This document shows positions 48,280-57,198 of a DNA stretch of 64,000 nucleotides, in pieces. The stretch's first letter is position 1; each line of letters starts with the position of its first letter. The notes beneath the pieces are model-generated. The model was not told the DNA's origin and searched no databases. It saw only the letters and a program-made list of their open reading frames with translations. The stretch comes from Halomonas sp. UBA3074 (lineage in GTDB: Bacteria > Pseudomonadota > Gammaproteobacteria > Pseudomonadales > Halomonadaceae): the NCBI RefSeq assembly GCF_002366715.1, contig NZ_DFBS01000005.1, forward strand, positions 30,289 to 94,288, given 5' to 3'. Both the position numbers and the translations under genes were made by a program.

Positions 48280-49521
48280 ATGCAACGGGCTAAACAGACG
48301 ACTGAGCATGCAGCTGGTCAAGCGCTGACTCACGATATTGTGATAGTGGGTGGTGGGCTGGTGGGAGCGAGCCTAGGCTGCGCATTGGCACCGCTAATCG
48401 AGCGTTATGGCTGGCGCGTGGCAGTCATAGAACCCGCACCGATCACCAGACAGTCACTGGAAAGCGCCTGGCAGCCCAGCTTTGATGCCCGGGCCAGCGC
48501 GATCGCGGAAGGCTCCGCCCAGCGCTTTCAGCAGTTGGGAGTGTGGGAAGCGATGCGTCATGAGGCGACGCCGATCAAACGCATTCATATCAGTGAGCGT
48601 GGCCGTCTGGGAGCCACACGGCTGACTGCCGATGAGCTGGGCGTCGCTGCGCTGGGCCACGTCATTCCCAACGCCTGGATGGGGCGGGTACTGCATCGGC
48701 GATTGGCCGAGCTACCGCTGGAGTGGCACTGCCCCGCGAAGGTGGAGCAGCTTACGCCGGTGGCGGGCGGGCATCATCTCAAGCTTTCGGAGGGTAGCCA
48801 GCTCACTGCCGGACTGACGGTATTGGCGGATGGCGGGCGGTCAGGGCTCAAGGAGCAATTGGGTATTGGCAGCCGCCACGAGCCCTACGAGCAGACGGCG
48901 TTGATTGCCCATGTTGGGGTTAGCCAACCCCATGATGGGGTCGCTTACGAGCGCTTTACCGCACAAGGGCCAATGGCCCTTTTGCCACTGCCCGGCCAAG
49001 CCATGGAGTTGATATGGACGCACCCCAGCGGCAGTGAACAAGCGCGCATGGCGCTATCAGAGCGTGAGTTTTTGCGCCAACTGCAGCAGGCATTTGGCGA
49101 CCGAGTGGGGCGGTTTACCCAGGTCGGTGCCCGCCACGCCTATCCGCTTTCGCTGGTGACCGCCGAGGAGCCTGTGCGCCCTGGGCTGGCGGTATTGGGC
49201 AACGCGGCCCATGCGCTGCACCCGGTCGCGGGGCAAGGGTTTAATCTGGCGCTGCGCGGGGTAATGGATCTGGTCGATGCGCTGGAGCAGGGCGCGCTGG
49301 CGCAGCGCCCGCTCGGCGATATGACCACACTGCAAGCGTTTGAAAATCAGCGCTCGCGCGATCGCGCCAACGTGATTCGCTTTAGCGATGGCTTGATAAG
49401 ATTGTTTGGGCTCTCCTTTCCGCTTCTGCCCCATGCTCGTGCGGCGGGTTTGATTGGCTTGAACCTCATAGGGCCGTTAAGGCGAGGGCTGGCCAGGCGT
49501 GCCATGGGCTTGGAGCGCTAA
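48280..49521 (+). CDS. ubiH: 2-octaprenyl-6-methoxyphenol hydroxylase
   Basis: This 413-residue FAD monooxygenase hydroxylates the ubiquinone ring. FAD motifs are DIVIVGGGLVGASLGCAL near the N-terminus, DARASAIAEGSAQRF (the UbiH-family D-x-R-x-x-A), VLADGGRSGLKEQL, and the C-terminal GNAAHALHPVAGQGFNLALRG. AGGGAG six bases before the ATG at 48280 decides the start; an upstream TTG-started frame is not conserved. It lies between pepP and ubiI as in E. coli. Confidence 0.92.
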   Translation: MQRAKQTTEHAAGQALTHDIVIVGGGLVGASLGCALAPLIERYGWRVAVIEPAPITRQSLESAWQPSFDARASAIAEGSAQRFQQLGVWEAMRHEATPIKRIHISERGRLGATRLTADELGVAALGHVIPNAWMGRVLHRRLAELPLEWHCPAKVEQLTPVAGGHHLKLSEGSQLTAGLTVLADGGRSGLKEQLGIGSRHEPYEQTALIAHVGVSQPHDGVAYERFTAQGPMALLPLPGQAMELIWTHPSGSEQARMALSEREFLRQLQQAFGDRVGRFTQVGARHAYPLSLVTAEEPVRPGLAVLGNAAHALHPVAGQGFNLALRGVMDLVDALEQGALAQRPLGDMTTLQAFENQRSRDRANVIRFSDGLIRLFGLSFPLLPHARAAGLIGLNLIGPLRRGLARRAMGLER

Positions 49522-49611
49522 GGCCTATCAACGATAGCGGCGCTCCTGGACGCTTCAGAAAACGGCTCTGATCACCCAACAGCGTAATGACGCTAGTGAA
49601 AAAGGATTGCT

Positions 49612-50880
49612 ATGCAGACTGACTCACCCACGGCGAAGCCGCCGGTCGAGCGCTATGAGGCCGTCATCGTTGGCGGCGGAATAGTCGGCACCGCGCTCTG
49701 TGCGTTGTTAGCCCAGGCGGGAATGCAGGTCGCGCTGGTCGAAGCGAAGCCTGTGCCATTAAGCCTTGATAAGGCCATCGGACCGTTGCCAACCCCGCGT
49801 GTTAGCGCCTTGACCCCGGTTTCTCAGCGCCTGCTTACGCATCTCGGGGCCTGGCCCGCCATGCAGCAAGCGCGAATAACGCCTTATCAGGGAATGCAGG
49901 TATGGGATGCCGAAGGTAGTGGTGAAATCGCATTTTCAGCTGACGAGGCCGGCGTAGCGGTATTGGGCCACATCGTCGAAAATGCGGTCACCCTGGCCGC
50001 ACTCAATCGCCAAGTGCTTGATCATCCCAACGTCACGCCCTTTTTTGGCGTTAGCCCACAAGCGCTCCAACGCGCTAATGGCATTCGTGCTAACGGTGAT
50101 TGGCTGGTGCTCGACGATGGGCGCCAGCTATTTGCGCCACTTATCGTGGCCGCCGACGGCGCCCACTCGGTATTGCGTGAGATGGCGGGTATCGAGGTCG
50201 CCAGCGACGATATGCATCAGCACGCTGTCGTGACCACTGTGCAGTGCGCCAAGCCCCATGGCGGCACGGCGCGGCAAGCGTTTATCGATGGCCGGCCGCT
50301 GGCATTTCTGCCGTTAACCGTGGAAGGCAATGCGCACTACTGCTCTATTGTCTGGTCGACTACCCCTGAGCACGCCGATGAACTGGGCGAGCTGTCCCGA
50401 GACGCACTGGGCGAGGCGCTAGCGGATGCGTTTGGTCATCGCCTAGGGAGCGTGACGGCCTGCGACAAAGCGCACCGCTTCCCGTTAGTGCAGCGCCATG
50501 CCCGTCACTATGTGCAGCCGCATTTCGCACTGGTCGGTGATGCGGCTCACAATATCCACCCCCTGGCGGGCCAGGGAGTGAATCTGGGGCTCATGGATGC
50601 AGCGGTGCTGGCCGAAGAAGTGGTGCACGCTTGGCAGCGCGGCGCCCCATGGGGAGAGCTAAGTACGCTACAGCGCTACGAGCGGCGTCGGCGTTTTGAT
50701 AACAGCGCCATGCTGGGATTGATGAAGGGCTTTAAAGGGCTGTTTGGCAGTCACGACCCGGCGCTAACACTCATGCGCAACCTGGGCATGAGCGGTATGA
50801 ACCAGCTAGTGCCACTGAAGCGGGTACTGATGCGGCAGGCGACCGGAGAGCGCGGCCGTCTGCCGTTAAGTTGCCGGTAA
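49612..50880 (+). CDS. ubiI: UbiH/UbiI-family 2-octaprenylphenol hydroxylase
   Basis: This 422-residue FAD monooxygenase is a paralogue of the preceding UbiH. Motifs are EAVIVGGGIVGTALCALLAQAG, PRVSALTPVSQRLL, VAADGAHSVLREMAGI and FALVGDAAHNIHPLAGQGVNLGLMDAAVL. By position it corresponds to E. coli visC (UbiI), which performs C5 hydroxylation; UbiF-like or UbiL-like specificity cannot be excluded. It is probably soluble and docked in the Ubi complex. It starts with ATG after an AAGGA-type site and is convergent with ctpA. Confidence 0.88.
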   Translation: MQTDSPTAKPPVERYEAVIVGGGIVGTALCALLAQAGMQVALVEAKPVPLSLDKAIGPLPTPRVSALTPVSQRLLTHLGAWPAMQQARITPYQGMQVWDAEGSGEIAFSADEAGVAVLGHIVENAVTLAALNRQVLDHPNVTPFFGVSPQALQRANGIRANGDWLVLDDGRQLFAPLIVAADGAHSVLREMAGIEVASDDMHQHAVVTTVQCAKPHGGTARQAFIDGRPLAFLPLTVEGNAHYCSIVWSTTPEHADELGELSRDALGEALADAFGHRLGSVTACDKAHRFPLVQRHARHYVQPHFALVGDAAHNIHPLAGQGVNLGLMDAAVLAEEVVHAWQRGAPWGELSTLQRYERRRRFDNSAMLGLMKGFKGLFGSHDPALTLMRNLGMSGMNQLVPLKRVLMRQATGERGRLPLSCR

Positions 50881-50892
50881 AGTAAGCGCTGG

Positions 50893-52209
50893 TTAACGCC
50901 GCTGACGGTCGACAACGTTGAGCGCTTTAAGCAGATTAAGCGCTTCACTAAGCTGGTAATCATTAAGCAGCCGTTCGGCCATTTCCTGGCGATCACGGGG
51001 TGCCTGTTGGGCGCTTAGATGGCCTTCGAGATCGGCTTCACGAATTTCCCGGCGGCTCTCGGCGACTTCTAAGCGGCCACGCACGACGTCGACATCGGGC
51101 TCAATGCCTTGCGCCTGAATAGAGCGTCCGTTAGGGGTGTAGTAGAGCGCTGTCGTTAGTTTTAAGCCTTCGCCATTGCCCAAGGGCATGATCTGCTGCA
51201 CGGAGCCTTTGCCAAAGCTGTCGGTGCCCATGATCACACCGCGTCGCTGATCCTGCAGGGCGCCAGCGACAATTTCTGCTGCTGACGCACTGCCACCGTT
51301 GATGAGCACTACCAGCGGAACGTCACCGGCGGGTGTTGTCGGGGTGGCAGAGAAGGACATCTCGGTATCGGATAGGCGACCCTCGGTGTAGACGATGAGG
51401 CCCTCGTCCAAAAATAGATCGGCGATCCCGACCGCGGCTTGTAAAACGCCGCCAGGATTATTACGTAAATCGAGTATTAGCCCTTCCAGAGGTTGTTCTT
51501 GAGACATTTGCTCAAGTGCTTCGCGAGCCTGCTCCGGCGTGCGCGATTGGAATTGGCTGATGCGTAGGTAACCATAACCCGACTCCAGCAGCTCGTGCTT
51601 AACACTCTCACTGCGAATGATTTCGCGGGTGAGGACGAACTCACGCGGCGTGTCTTCCCCTGAACGCAGTACGCTAATGCGAATATCAGTCTCAGGGTCG
51701 CCACGCATCAGGGTGACGGCTTCTTGCAGCGACATGCCATCGGTTGGCGTGCCATCAATGGCAATAATCAGGTCGCGTGACTGTAAACCAGCCTGTGAGG
51801 CTGGGGTGTCATCAATGGGTGTAATCACCATCAACTGGCCATTTTCCGTGCCTACTTCGATGCCGATGCCGCCAAACTCTCCCTGCGTCGACTCACGCAG
51901 GCTTTGGTACTCCTCCTCATCAAGATATGCAGAGTGGGGGTCGAGTTCGTTAAGCATGCCGCGCATGGCATTGCGTAGCAGCGTGCGGTCATCCACCTCT
52001 TCCACGTAGGCACGCTTAATGCGTTCAAACACCTCTGCGAAGGTTTGAATATCTTCGAGGGGAAGCTCGTCATAGATAGAGGCATCCGCCACGCTGCTAC
52101 TGGCGGGTTGGGCGAGCAGCGGGAGCGGGGCCGACAACAAAGCAATCGGCAGCAGGGTAGCCAAGAGGCGCTTGGCAGGGGCCGATACCTCGGTAACAGT
52201 TAGCGTCAT
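50893..52209 (-). CDS. ctpA: S41 family carboxy-terminal processing peptidase
   Basis: This 438-residue periplasmic serine protease degrades tagged or misfolded envelope proteins. It has a signal peptide (about 1-35, basic start then ATLLPIALLSAPLPLLAQ), and a PDZ domain (about 90-180) with GGIGIEV and SRDLIIAIDG. The catalytic domain has substrate strand LDLRNNPGG, serine in VLINGGSASAAEIVAGALQD and lysine in GTDSFGKGSVQ. The length suits the CtpA/Ctp-3 group. It lies downstream of envC, matching the conserved gpmI-envC-ctpA order. It may share a transcript with envC, though the gap is 134 bases. Confidence 0.94.
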   Translation of the reverse strand: MTLTVTEVSAPAKRLLATLLPIALLSAPLPLLAQPASSSVADASIYDELPLEDIQTFAEVFERIKRAYVEEVDDRTLLRNAMRGMLNELDPHSAYLDEEEYQSLRESTQGEFGGIGIEVGTENGQLMVITPIDDTPASQAGLQSRDLIIAIDGTPTDGMSLQEAVTLMRGDPETDIRISVLRSGEDTPREFVLTREIIRSESVKHELLESGYGYLRISQFQSRTPEQAREALEQMSQEQPLEGLILDLRNNPGGVLQAAVGIADLFLDEGLIVYTEGRLSDTEMSFSATPTTPAGDVPLVVLINGGSASAAEIVAGALQDQRRGVIMGTDSFGKGSVQQIMPLGNGEGLKLTTALYYTPNGRSIQAQGIEPDVDVVRGRLEVAESRREIREADLEGHLSAQQAPRDRQEMAERLLNDYQLSEALNLLKALNVVDRQRR

Positions 52210-52343
52210 GCAGACTCCGCAAGGCGAAAGGTAGCGCCGTCGTGCGCCACCCTGTAGATGAAATATTAGTTAAAACAGTAGTTGAAACGTTAGCCGAAGC
52301 AAACGTAAAAACAGCAACCTTACTAATAGTGCAGCTTATCCCG

Positions 52344-53486
52344 TCAGCGACGTGCAATCCAACGCTGCGGATTAATAGGCTCGCCGCCCCGTCGCACTTC
52401 AAAATAAAGCGCGGCACGGTTCTGGCCACCGCTATTACCCACACGGCCGATCTCGTCGCCACGGCTGACCTGCTGCCCAGGCCTAACGCTGAACTGCTGC
52501 AGGTGAGCATGCAGTGTCATGATTTGGTCACCGTGGTCGATAATGAGCAGGTTACCAAACCCGCGCATCCAGTCGGCAAACACCACACGCCCAGTATGCA
52601 CGGCGGTCACCGGTGTGCCAGGGCTGGCTTGAATGATAATACCGTTGTAGTGCACGCCGTCGCGATGGTTAAAGGGGAGCGTAATGTCGCCTTGAACGGG
52701 CCAAGGTAAATCACCTTGGGTACTGACAATATGCGTAGTGGGCGTCGGTTCGGCAAGCCTTGCCATTTCGGCTTGAATATTGCGCAGCACCCGTTCGGCT
52801 TCTTCGCGGCTTTGATTGAGGTCAGCTAGCCGCTCTTCTTCGCTGCCGTAACGGTCATCCAGGTTAGAAACAACGCCACGCCGTTCGGTCGTGTGCTCGG
52901 CAAGCAGCGCGCTTTGTTCTTCAAGCTCCTCGGCCAAGTCGTCAAGACGCGCTTGCCGCTCGGCTAATTCACGCTGGGTATCGGCCAGGGCAGAATCGAG
53001 GCGGGCAATATCACTTAAACGGCGATTGCGAGCGTCCGTTAGCCGGTTTAGGTACGCCTGCATGCGATCAAGCTCAGCCGGGTCGCCCTGGTTAAGCAGT
53101 AGTTTGAGCTGCGGGGTTGGGCCTAGTCGGTAAAGCGCTGAAAGCTGCTGGCTTAACGCGGCATACTGGTCATCGCGTTCACTCTCTAGCCGGTCGCGGT
53201 GCTGGCGTAGCTGGGTCGTTTCATCATTTAGCTGGCGGCGTTCAGCTTGCAAGGCGTCTAAGCGCTGATGCGTCTCGGCAAGTTCGGTTTCGACCTGCTG
53301 GAGCTCGCGTTCGGCGTCATCGCGGGCCTGACCGGTGACACTGAGGCGCTGGGCGACCGATTCGATCTCCTGGCCAATCGCATCCAACTGCTGGCGCGCC
53401 GCGCCTTCATCCTGTTGGGCGATGCCCGCTGGCGCATAAACGAGCGCCAGCAGGAGTACCCCTGCCACATGCCAGCAAGTGCGCAT
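52344..53486 (-). CDS. envC: Murein hydrolase activator EnvC
   Basis: This 380-residue periplasmic activator of AmiA/AmiB amidases works at cell separation. It has a signal peptide (1-23), a long coiled coil (about 25-250, rich in Q, R, E and L) and a C-terminal LytM/M23 domain (about 270-378). The zinc-ligand positions are lost: the usual HxGxD reads HYNGI. That is expected for a non-catalytic EnvC. The ATG overlaps the gpmI stop by one base, so the two are coupled. Confidence 0.94.
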   Translation of the reverse strand: MRTCWHVAGVLLLALVYAPAGIAQQDEGAARQQLDAIGQEIESVAQRLSVTGQARDDAERELQQVETELAETHQRLDALQAERRQLNDETTQLRQHRDRLESERDDQYAALSQQLSALYRLGPTPQLKLLLNQGDPAELDRMQAYLNRLTDARNRRLSDIARLDSALADTQRELAERQARLDDLAEELEEQSALLAEHTTERRGVVSNLDDRYGSEEERLADLNQSREEAERVLRNIQAEMARLAEPTPTTHIVSTQGDLPWPVQGDITLPFNHRDGVHYNGIIIQASPGTPVTAVHTGRVVFADWMRGFGNLLIIDHGDQIMTLHAHLQQFSVRPGQQVSRGDEIGRVGNSGGQNRAALYFEVRRGGEPINPQRWIARR

Positions 53487-55063
53487 TATTTAAAGTGAAT
53501 CAATGATTTTCCAGTCATCGCCTCGGGCTGTTGCTGATCCATCATGGCTAGCAGGGTGGGCGCTAGGTCGCATAGTTTGCCCTCCTCAAGCGTGGCAGGG
53601 CGTTCACCGGCGTAAATAAGCGGCACCACAAAGGTCGTGTGGGCGGTTTGGGGAGCGCCTGTTTCGGGGTGCACCATTTGCTCGGCATTGCCGTGGTCGG
53701 CAGTAATCAAGCAGGCACCGCCAGCGCGCTCAATGGCTTCAACGACACGGCCCACACAGGTATCAACGGTTTCAATGGCCTTTACCGCGGCGTTGAAATC
53801 ACCGGTATGACCCACCATGTCACCGTTGGCGTAGTTGCAAACGATCAGGTCGAAGCGGCCGTCATCGATGGCCTCTACCAGCTTGTCGGTGATCTCAAAG
53901 GCACTCATTTCAGGCTTTTCATCGTAAGTACGCACATCACGTGGCGAGGGCACCAGGATGCGCTCTTCGCCATCGTATTCGGCTTCATTACCGCCCGAAA
54001 AGAAGAACGTCACGTGCGGGTACTTCTCGGTTTCGGCGATACGCAGCTGTTTCAAGCCGCGCTTGGCGACGACTTCTCCCAGGGTGTCGTTGAGATCCGA
54101 CGGTGGGAAAGCGGCAGGGGCAGGGATATCTGCGGCGTACTGGGTCATCATCACCAGCCCCTTGCCCGCAAGCTTAGGGCATGCACGCCGCTCGAAGCCC
54201 TTGAAATCCGGTTCGGCAAAGGCGCGGGTCAATTCTCGGGCGCGGTCGGAGCGGAAATTAAGGAAAATGGCGGCATCACCATCTTGTAGGGTGACCGCAT
54301 GTGCTTTGCTGCCGTCTTTCTGCGGTACGCTGCTCGCCGTCACGAATTCGTCGGTTTCACCGCGCTGGTAGGCGTCGCGTAGCGCAGTTTCGGCACTGGT
54401 GGCGTAGTGCTCCGCCTGGCCATCGGTGAGCAGGCGATAGGCTTGCTCTACTCGTTCCCAGCGGTTGTCTCGATCCATGGCATAAAAGCGGCCAATAATT
54501 GACGCTACAAAGCCGTTATCAGCGCCTACCAGCTCTGCTAGCCGAGCATTGGCACGCTCTATTGAGGATAGCGCGCTTTGCGGTGGCATATCGCGACCAT
54601 CGAGAAAGGCGTGAATGAAAATACGCTGAGCACCGCGGCGTGCGGCCAATTCGGCCATGGCAATAAAGTGCTCTTCATGGCTGTGGACGCCACCTGGGGA
54701 GAGCAGGCCAATCAGGTGTACCGGCTTGCCGTTGGCGATGGCTTCGTCGATCGGTTGGGTAAGGTTTTCATTAACATCCAGGTCGCCGTCTTCAATCGCC
54801 TTGCTGATGCGAGTGAAGTCCTGATACACGATACGCCCGGCACCAATATTCATATGCCCGACTTCCGAGTTACCCATTTGGCCTTCGGGGAGCCCCACGT
54901 TTAGACCATCGGTATGAACGAAGGTGTGCGGGCGGTTTTCCCACAATTTATCCATCACCGGTTTATGGGCAGCAGCGACGGCATTGTGGTCACTATCGGG
55001 GTTGTGGCCGTAGCCATCGAGAATAATCAGCGCCACTGGGCGCGGGGTACGTGACGTATCCAT
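53486..55063 (-). CDS. gpmI: Phosphoglycerate mutase, 2,3-BPG-independent
   Basis: This 525-residue manganese enzyme interconverts 3- and 2-phosphoglycerate. The N-terminal ALIILDGYGHN carries a metal aspartate; the phosphoserine lies in GQMGNSEVGHMNIGAGR. Other metal and active-site segments are HAFLDGRDMPPQSAL, GRFYAMDRDNRWERV, FLNFRSDRARELTRAF, CNYANGDMVGHTGD and ITADHGNAEQM. It is first in the minus-strand gpmI-envC-ctpA run. The upstream 366 bases contain a MITE-like palindrome that may lie near its promoter. Confidence 0.96.
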   Translation of the reverse strand: MDTSRTPRPVALIILDGYGHNPDSDHNAVAAAHKPVMDKLWENRPHTFVHTDGLNVGLPEGQMGNSEVGHMNIGAGRIVYQDFTRISKAIEDGDLDVNENLTQPIDEAIANGKPVHLIGLLSPGGVHSHEEHFIAMAELAARRGAQRIFIHAFLDGRDMPPQSALSSIERANARLAELVGADNGFVASIIGRFYAMDRDNRWERVEQAYRLLTDGQAEHYATSAETALRDAYQRGETDEFVTASSVPQKDGSKAHAVTLQDGDAAIFLNFRSDRARELTRAFAEPDFKGFERRACPKLAGKGLVMMTQYAADIPAPAAFPPSDLNDTLGEVVAKRGLKQLRIAETEKYPHVTFFFSGGNEAEYDGEERILVPSPRDVRTYDEKPEMSAFEITDKLVEAIDDGRFDLIVCNYANGDMVGHTGDFNAAVKAIETVDTCVGRVVEAIERAGGACLITADHGNAEQMVHPETGAPQTAHTTFVVPLIYAGERPATLEEGKLCDLAPTLLAMMDQQQPEAMTGKSLIHFK

Positions 55064-55170
55064 AAAAACCTCGTAAAGATTGGCAAACCGAGCGACGCGA
55101 AAATTCGGGGTCGCGACGGGCGCACGCTTGGGGCATCATAACGCAGGCAACTGCCAGGCGTCATGAGTTA

Positions 55171-55332
55171 GGAGCCTGCCCGGCTTAACACTGATCTACT
55201 GCGAATCCCGGTATTTTGGCCAACTTTAGTCGATCAATTTCGTTAAATAGCGCGCTATTCGCCTCAATTGATCGATAAATTTGGCTCAAAATCCGTGCTT
55301 CTCGCGACGATCGGCTAATCCGGACAGGCTCC
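55171..55332. mobile_element. 162-bp palindromic MITE-like element flanked by TA
   Basis: The ends GGAGCCTGCCCGGCTTA (55171-55187) and the inverse of 55316-55332 match at 15 of 17 positions. TA dinucleotides flank both sides (55169-55170 and 55333-55334), like a target duplication. The similarity continues to the middle: TCGATCAATT (55230-55239) is repeated inversely at 55266-55275, and AATAGCGCGCTATT (55246-55259) is the centre. No transposase is encoded. It fits a miniature inverted-repeat element mobilised in trans. The rest of the 366-base gpmI-yibN gap shows only a plausible yibN promoter area. Confidence 0.75.
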
Positions 55333-55429
55333 TAGGCCTGCGCGGGAGGCTATCTGACGTGTATACTTGTCGCGTTTTGGCAGCGGTTAGGCCGCTTTTT
55401 TCTGCATTGACCAAGAGATTGTGTTCGCG

Positions 55430-55852
55430 ATGATCGATCAGGTGTTCGAATTCGTACAGAACCACCCCCTGCTAGTCGGGGCATTTTTGCTGGTGCTAAT
55501 CGCGTGGATCATTTATGAAACGCGTAGCGCCTCTACAAATGCACTGACTGCCTCGCAGGCCACTCAGCTCATCAACCGCGAAGACGCGGTGGTGCTGGAC
55601 ATCCGTGAAAGCAAAGACTTCAAAGCCGGGCATATCGCGGGAGCACGCAATATTCCCCAGAGCAACCTCGATAGCCGCATGAACGAACTGGAAAAAGTAA
55701 AAGCCCAGCCGATCATCGTGGTATGCAAGCACGGCCAGAGTTCTGGTGCCGCACAGGCCAAACTCGCCAAAGCTGGCTTTGAGCGCGCTTACAAGTTAAG
55801 AGGCGGTATGGCGCAGTGGCAAGGCGATGGTCTGCCGGTGGTTAAGAAGTAA
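55430..55852 (+). CDS. yibN: Membrane-anchored rhodanese-like protein (YibN-like)
   Basis: This 140-residue protein has one N-terminal transmembrane helix (about 13-29, LLVGAFLLVLIAWII) and a rhodanese domain (about 40-138). The active-site cysteine is seen in IIVVCKHGQSSGAAQ. The rest follows the family with DIRESKDFKAGHIAGARNIPQ and YKLRGGMAQWQ. The ATG at 55430 is preferred; a GTG three codons earlier is possible. It is 41 bases upstream of secB. In many relatives grxC stands between the two genes, and it is absent here. Confidence 0.9.
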   Translation: MIDQVFEFVQNHPLLVGAFLLVLIAWIIYETRSASTNALTASQATQLINREDAVVLDIRESKDFKAGHIAGARNIPQSNLDSRMNELEKVKAQPIIVVCKHGQSSGAAQAKLAKAGFERAYKLRGGMAQWQGDGLPVVKK

Positions 55853-55893
55853 GCGACGTTACTTTTATTTAATGAACAATTAGGAGTTTTATC

Positions 55894-56394
55894 ATGGCGG
55901 AAGATAACAATACCCCACAGGCCGGTGCCGCAACGGATGAAAAGCCGCAGCTGAAGTTTTCGCTGCAGCGCATTTACGTAAAAGATATTTCGTTTGAAGC
56001 GCCGAATTCCCCGTCGGTATTTAAGCAGGCGTTCAAACCCAAGGTGAACCTGGATCTGAATACCACCAGCACCAAGATTGCTGACGATCAGTACGAAGTC
56101 GTGGTCAAGGTGACCGCTCAGGTGAACGATAACGAAACGGGCACAACGTCTTTCCTGGCCGAAGTTGAGCAGGCCGGCCTGTTCCGCATTGCCGGTATCG
56201 AAGGCGCACAGCTGGATCAAACGTTGGGTGCTTTCTGCCCTAACTTGCTGTTCCCCTACGCCCGCGAGTGCGTGGATAACCTGGTCAACCGTGGTGGCTT
56301 CCCGCCGCTGATGCTGGCGCCGGTTAACTTCGAAGCGATGTACGCCCAGCGCAAGCAGCGCGAAGCCAAGCAAGCTGAAGAGAACACCCACTAA
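55894..56394 (+). CDS. secB: Protein-export chaperone SecB
   Basis: This 166-residue chaperone keeps preproteins unfolded and hands them to SecA; it works as a tetramer. Recognisable parts are FSLQRIYVKDISFEAPN, the acidic strand DLNTTSTKIADDQYEVVVKVTA and CPNLLFPYARECVDNLVNRGGFPPLMLAPVNFEAMYAQR. AGGAG precedes the ATG. The length is normal. rsmE starts 3 bases after its stop. Confidence 0.97.
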   Translation: MAEDNNTPQAGAATDEKPQLKFSLQRIYVKDISFEAPNSPSVFKQAFKPKVNLDLNTTSTKIADDQYEVVVKVTAQVNDNETGTTSFLAEVEQAGLFRIAGIEGAQLDQTLGAFCPNLLFPYARECVDNLVNRGGFPPLMLAPVNFEAMYAQRKQREAKQAEENTH

Positions 56395-56397
56395 GCG

Positions 56398-57174
56398 ATG
56401 TCAAACGCCTTGTCAGCAACCCACGCCGCTGATTGGTATGCCCAGCACGGCAAAATGCCACGCCTCTATGTGCCTGCTGCTTTGGTGGCAGGGAGTGAGC
56501 TGGCACTGCCGGAAGGGCCTGCTCGTCATGTCACCCGGGTATTGCGCATGGGGGAAGGCGCGCCGCTGGTGCTATTTGACGGCCAAGGCCTCGAGGCCGG
56601 GGTGCGCTTGGTGGACGTTAGCCGCAAGCAGACGCTTGCGCGAGTCGAGGCAGTGTGGCCGGGCAGTGGTGAGTCGCCGCTGTCTGTCCATTTAGGCCAA
56701 GCCATCTCTAAAGGCGACCGGATGGATTACGCCATTCAAAAAGCCGTTGAGTTGGGGGTGGCAGCCATTACCCCGCTTTATACCGAGCGTGGCGAAGTGC
56801 GATTGAAAGGCGACCGTGAAGATAAAAAGCTGGCGCACTGGCAAGCGGTGGCTGCCAGCGCCTGCGAGCAATGCGGGCGAGCGGTTGTGCCGCCAGTGCA
56901 TCCGCCTATGACACTTCAAGCATGGCTTGCAGAGCGCCAGGAGCCGCTGCGCTTGATGCTGCATCTAGCGACCGGCAATGCGTTTGATCGCCAAGACCGA
57001 CCGGCTGCGGTGGCGCTATTGATTGGGCCGGAAGGCGGTTTGAGCGAAAACGATATTGCGGCTGCCCAAACCGCTACCTTTACGCCGCTAACACTCGGCC
57101 CACGGGTGTTGCGAACAGAAACAGCACCTATAGTGGCGCTTTCCCTGCTACAGCATTACTTTGGCGATTTGTAA
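56398..57174 (+). CDS. rsmE: 16S rRNA (uracil(1498)-N3)-methyltransferase RsmE
   Basis: This 258-residue SPOUT-fold enzyme methylates U1498 of 16S rRNA. An N-terminal PUA-like domain has HVTRVLRMGEG. The knotted domain has KGDRMDYAIQKAVELGVAAITPLYTERGEV, CEQCGRAVVPPV and the SAM-binding LIGPEGGLSENDI with LGPRVLRTETAPIVALSLLQ. It lies 3 bases after secB, so it is probably co-transcribed. In many gammaproteobacteria rsmE sits next to gshB; here gshB is 3 kb away, after an inserted transporter pair. Confidence 0.95.
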   Translation: MSNALSATHAADWYAQHGKMPRLYVPAALVAGSELALPEGPARHVTRVLRMGEGAPLVLFDGQGLEAGVRLVDVSRKQTLARVEAVWPGSGESPLSVHLGQAISKGDRMDYAIQKAVELGVAAITPLYTERGEVRLKGDREDKKLAHWQAVAASACEQCGRAVVPPVHPPMTLQAWLAERQEPLRLMLHLATGNAFDRQDRPAAVALLIGPEGGLSENDIAAAQTATFTPLTLGPRVLRTETAPIVALSLLQHYFGDL

Positions 57175-57198
57175 GCGCTCACTCACTTCAAGACTTCC

